NCBI GenBank assembly: GCA_002449555.1
Contig: DJXA01000155.1
Location: forward strand, 1 to 8,144
Length of the DNA stretch: 8,144 nucleotides
Origin: Atopobiaceae bacterium UBA7016
GTDB lineage: Bacteria > Actinomycetota > Coriobacteriia > Coriobacteriales > Atopobiaceae
Direction: 5' to 3'
Part shown: one piece after another, positions 6,126 through 8,144 of the stretch
How positions within the stretch are numbered: position 1 is the first letter of the stretch
How the letters are laid out: every line of letters starts with the position of its first letter
Position numbers and translations under genes: made by a program
The notes under the pieces: model-generated
What the model was told of the DNA's origin: nothing
Database searches by the model: none
The model's input: only the letters and a program-made list of their open reading frames with translations

Positions 6126-7198
6126 TGAGCGACTACAAGCCCATCGTCGGCATCTCGATGGGTGACCCCGCGGGCAACGGCCCCGAGATCACCGTCAAGG
6201 CCCTCTCTGACCCTACGCTGTACGACCGCTGCCGCCCCATCGTGGTGGGCGACTACAAGATGATCGAGCAGGCCAAGGGCTTCGTGAACCACCCCGAGAT
6301 CACGGTCAACCCCGTGAAGAGCGTCTCCGAGGCCAAGTTTGAGGCTGGCACCATCGACGTGTACCAGCTCGACCTCATCGAGGACGTGTCTAAGTTCAAG
6401 CTGGCCACCGTCTCGGCCGAGGGCGGCAACGCCGCCTTCCAGTCGGTCAAGCGCCTCATCGAGCTGGCCATGGACGGCGAGGTTGACGCCACCGTCACCA
6501 ACGCCCTCAACAAGGAGGCCATGAACCTCGCGCTCGCGCCCGAGGGCATGCACTTCGACGGCCACACCGAGATCTATGCCACCTACACGGGCACCAAGAA
6601 GTACTGCATGATGCTCGCGCACCACGACTTCCGCGTGGCGCACGTTTCCACGCACGTGAGCCTTCGCGAGGCCTGCGACCGCGTGAAGACTCCGCGCGTG
6701 CTCGAGGTCATCGAGCTCGCCAACCAGGCCATGCTTGACCTGGGCATCGAGAATCCGCGCGTGGCAGTGGCCGGCCTCAACCCCCACTGCGGCGAGAACG
6801 GCCTCTTTGGCCGCGAGGAGATCGAAGAGATCGCCCCCGCCATCGAGATCGCCAAGGCTCGCGGCATCAACGCCATCGGCCCCATTCCGCCTGACTCGGT
6901 CTTCTCCGAGATGAACGGCGGCTGGTACGACGTCACGGTGTGCATGTACCACGACCAGGGTCACATTCCCACCAAGGTCCTGGGCTTCGTCATCGACCGC
7001 GCCACCAACCAGTGGAAGGCCGTCGAGGGCGTCAACATCACGCTGGGCCTGCCCATCATCCGCACCTCTGTTGACCACGGCACCGGCTTTGCGCTGGTCG
7101 GCAAGGGCACCTCAAACGAGCTCTCGCTCGTGAATGCCATCGACTACGCGCTGCGCATGGCGGCCGGACGTGCTGCGAGTAAGGGGGCGGACGCCTAG
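6125..7198 (+). CDS. pdxA2: PdxA2-type 4-phospho-D-threonate/erythronate dehydrogenase (PdxA family)
   Basis: This 357-residue metal- and NAD-dependent enzyme belongs to the PdxA family. PdxA itself oxidises and decarboxylates 4-phosphohydroxy-L-threonine for vitamin B6 synthesis. The catabolic PdxA2 branch converts 4-phospho-D-threonate or -erythronate to dihydroxyacetone phosphate and CO2. Seen here are ISMGDPAGNGPE (10-21), the substrate-binding GHTE (146-149), the three metal-binding histidines His177 (STHVSL), His221 (GLNPHCGE) and His276 (YHDQGH), Lys284, and the IRTSVDHGTG stretch (312-321). All key residues are kept. Assignment to the PdxA2 branch rests mainly on co-occurrence with the four-carbon acid kinase and a PrpR-like regulator, with no other pyridoxal gene in view. 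The ATG overlaps the upstream stop (TAATG), with AAGGG (6111-6115) as ribosome binding site. A genuine pdxA is the main alternative. Confidence 0.87.
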   Translation: MSDYKPIVGISMGDPAGNGPEITVKALSDPTLYDRCRPIVVGDYKMIEQAKGFVNHPEITVNPVKSVSEAKFEAGTIDVYQLDLIEDVSKFKLATVSAEGGNAAFQSVKRLIELAMDGEVDATVTNALNKEAMNLALAPEGMHFDGHTEIYATYTGTKKYCMMLAHHDFRVAHVSTHVSLREACDRVKTPRVLEVIELANQAMLDLGIENPRVAVAGLNPHCGENGLFGREEIEEIAPAIEIAKARGINAIGPIPPDSVFSEMNGGWYDVTVCMYHDQGHIPTKVLGFVIDRATNQWKAVEGVNITLGLPIIRTSVDHGTGFALVGKGTSNELSLVNAIDYALRMAAGRAASKGADA

Positions 7199-7312
7199 CG
7201 AGGGCGTTGCGGCACCAGGCCGCGCACAACTCTTTTCGGAACCAAACGACCAGACACCCGTCAGGCCGTAGGGGAGCTTTGTCAAGTTTTGGAATAGGAA
7301 GGAACGATACCG
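7199..7312 (+). other. Intercistronic spacer with weak hairpin before the carrier gene
   Basis: The 114 bases between pdxA2 and the carrier gene are the only sizeable gap in the operon. They contain a short perfect stem, GCGGC-ACCAG-GCCGC (7209-7223), that can be extended by GTT/AAC pairing across a bulge. CTTTTC follows at 7232-7237. It is too weak to call a terminator but could lower expression of the carrier or act as an mRNA processing or stabilising site. TTGTCA (7280-7285) resembles a -35, but no -10 follows at a suitable distance. AGGAAGGAA (7297-7304) is the carrier's ribosome binding site. I see no gene or copy of the 17-bp dyads here. Confidence 0.35.
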
Positions 7313-8144
7313 ATGACAATGCAAATGATCCTTGCGTTGGCAACACTCGTGATCATGCTCGTGCTGATCATGTTCGACGTGATGCCGTTCGGCGCACCCC
7401 CGATCTTCGCGAGCCTTCTGCTCGTGATCTTCGGCCAGCTCTTTGGCGCTGAGTGGGAGGTCCAGTGGGACGTCCCGTACGCCTTCGCCGGCTTCACCAA
7501 CGCGAGCGTGTGGATGGTCGCGTTCTTCATGGTGGTTATGGCTGCCGTGCAGAAGACCAGCCTCATCGCGGGCGTCAAGACCTCTATGGGCAACCTCGTG
7601 ACCAAGGGCGGCTTCAAGAGCTACGTCCTGCTCATCCTGCTGGTCATGCTGGGCTGCACCCTGGCTGGCGGCGGCTCCACCGGCTACTACGTGCTGATCC
7701 TCTCCCTCGTGGCCACGCTGCCCTATAACGAGGAGTTCCCCACGTCCAAGCTGCTCATGCCGCTGGGCTTCGCCACCAACCACCCGCTCATCCCCATCAA
7801 CGTCGCCCTGCAGTTCGGCCTCGCCACCACCGTTCTCGAGTCCGCCAACTTCTCCACCAACGAGTTCACGATGTTCAAGTTCGCGCTCGTGACCTTCGCG
7901 CTCTCCATGGGCTTCCTCCTGAGCGCCATCCTGGGCTGGAAGCTCCTGCCGAGCCACCCCATCGCCGACGCCACCGAAGAGCAGAAGGCCAACCGTGACG
8001 CCGCTGGCAACCAGATGGATCCCACCAAGGAGAAGATCACCGTCGCCCTCTTCGTCATCTCTGTCATCGCCATGATGCTCATGAGCCAGCTCGGCAACAT
8101 CGCCTACGTCGTGCCTGGACTGTGCGCCTTCGCCCTCATGCTGA
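7313..8144 (+). CDS. SLC13-like inner-membrane carrier (3' end outside window)
   Basis: The first 277 residues of a multi-spanning membrane protein are present, translated from the ATG at 7313 behind AGGAAGGAA. Hydrophobic segments lie at about 5-22, 28-44, 63-80, 102-120, 122-137, 148-175, 186-208, 241-258 and 262-277. A polar loop rich in charged residues sits at 213-240. The order of elements follows the SLC13/DASS-ArsB-NhaD superfamily of anion carriers: a loop with AFAGFTNASVW (57-67), KTSLI (81-85) after a membrane span, and SKLLMPLGFAT (145-155). The usual helical-hairpin motif around SNT/NNTP is replaced by AGGGSTGYY (118-126), and the GGTLTLIGT-like stretch is replaced by NHPLIPINVAL (156-166), so this is a divergent member. 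As last visible gene of the operon it probably imports the acid that the kinase and PdxA2 consume. Substrate and coupling ion are unknown. Confidence 0.78.
   Translation, partial: MTMQMILALATLVIMLVLIMFDVMPFGAPPIFASLLLVIFGQLFGAEWEVQWDVPYAFAGFTNASVWMVAFFMVVMAAVQKTSLIAGVKTSMGNLVTKGGFKSYVLLILLVMLGCTLAGGGSTGYYVLILSLVATLPYNEEFPTSKLLMPLGFATNHPLIPINVALQFGLATTVLESANFSTNEFTMFKFALVTFALSMGFLLSAILGWKLLPSHPIADATEEQKANRDAAGNQMDPTKEKITVALFVISVIAMMLMSQLGNIAYVVPGLCAFALML

Noticed and set aside
6122..7078. Minus-strand open frame of 318 codons opposite pdxA2, and a similar one of 256 codons at 5205-5975 opposite the aldolase.
   Set aside because: Both have repetitive Val/Asp/Gly/His-rich translations typical of antisense frames in GC-rich genes, while the plus-strand proteins have complete catalytic motifs.
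7112..7957. Minus-strand open frame of 281 codons across the end of pdxA2, the spacer and the carrier gene.
   Set aside because: It is extremely His/Glu/Gln-rich, crosses two real genes and has no domain. The plus-strand carrier frame is clearly a membrane protein.
1..8144. CRISPR array, tRNA or rRNA genes, insertion sequence or attachment site.
   Set aside because: No regularly spaced repeats, cloverleaf or rRNA stretches, transposase frames or terminal inverted repeats were seen. The window looks like an ordinary chromosomal catabolic locus with even base composition.

Overview
The window is GC-rich, with a strong G/C preference at third codon positions and AAGG/GGAGG-type ribosome binding sites. 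Together with the protein styles this suggests an actinobacterial anaerobe, most likely a Coriobacteriia (Olsenella/Collinsella/Atopobium-like) gut or oral bacterium. The taxonomy is inferred from overall character only. The window looks like one catabolic locus: a divergently transcribed regulator facing a five-gene metabolic and transport operon, with a fermentative dehydrogenase gene behind the regulator.

Layout. The minus strand carries the first 248 codons of a D-lactate-dehydrogenase-like 2-hydroxyacid dehydrogenase (1-746, cut by the window edge), a 149-base gap with weak regulatory signals, and a 593-residue regulator (896-2677) with a PrpR-type ligand-sensing N-terminus, an AAA+ domain and a Fis-type helix-turn-helix. 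A 167-base divergent control region (2678-2844) follows, relatively AT-rich, with two near-identical 17-bp dyads whose centres are 50 bp apart. The plus strand then carries a tightly packed operon: a four-carbon acid sugar kinase of the former DUF1537 family (2845-4056), an iron-dependent alcohol dehydrogenase (4060-5226), a DapA-family aldolase/lyase (5226-6125), a PdxA2-type 4-phospho-acid dehydrogenase (6125-7198) and, after 114 bases, an SLC13-like membrane carrier (7313-8144, cut by the window edge).

How it may work. The kinase plus PdxA2 pair matches the known D-threonate/D-erythronate route: phosphorylation at C4, then oxidative decarboxylation to dihydroxyacetone phosphate. The carrier would import the acid. 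Glycolysis would convert dihydroxyacetone phosphate to pyruvate, and the 2-hydroxyacid dehydrogenase could reoxidise NADH by making D-lactate. The aldolase and the Fe-dependent alcohol dehydrogenase sit between kinase and PdxA2 with translational coupling and are not needed for that known route. They suggest a wider or different substrate and are the main metabolic unknown.

The most striking feature is the regulator. It has the overall plan of a sigma-54 activator, but the GAFTGA loop is deleted and the Walker A lysine, the Walker B acidic pair and the sensor II arginine are all replaced. It is probably a ligand-controlled factor that no longer hydrolyses ATP or remodels sigma-54. The two dyads sit where such a protein could activate an ordinary sigma-70-type promoter for the operon (about -41 and -91) and repress its own promoter.
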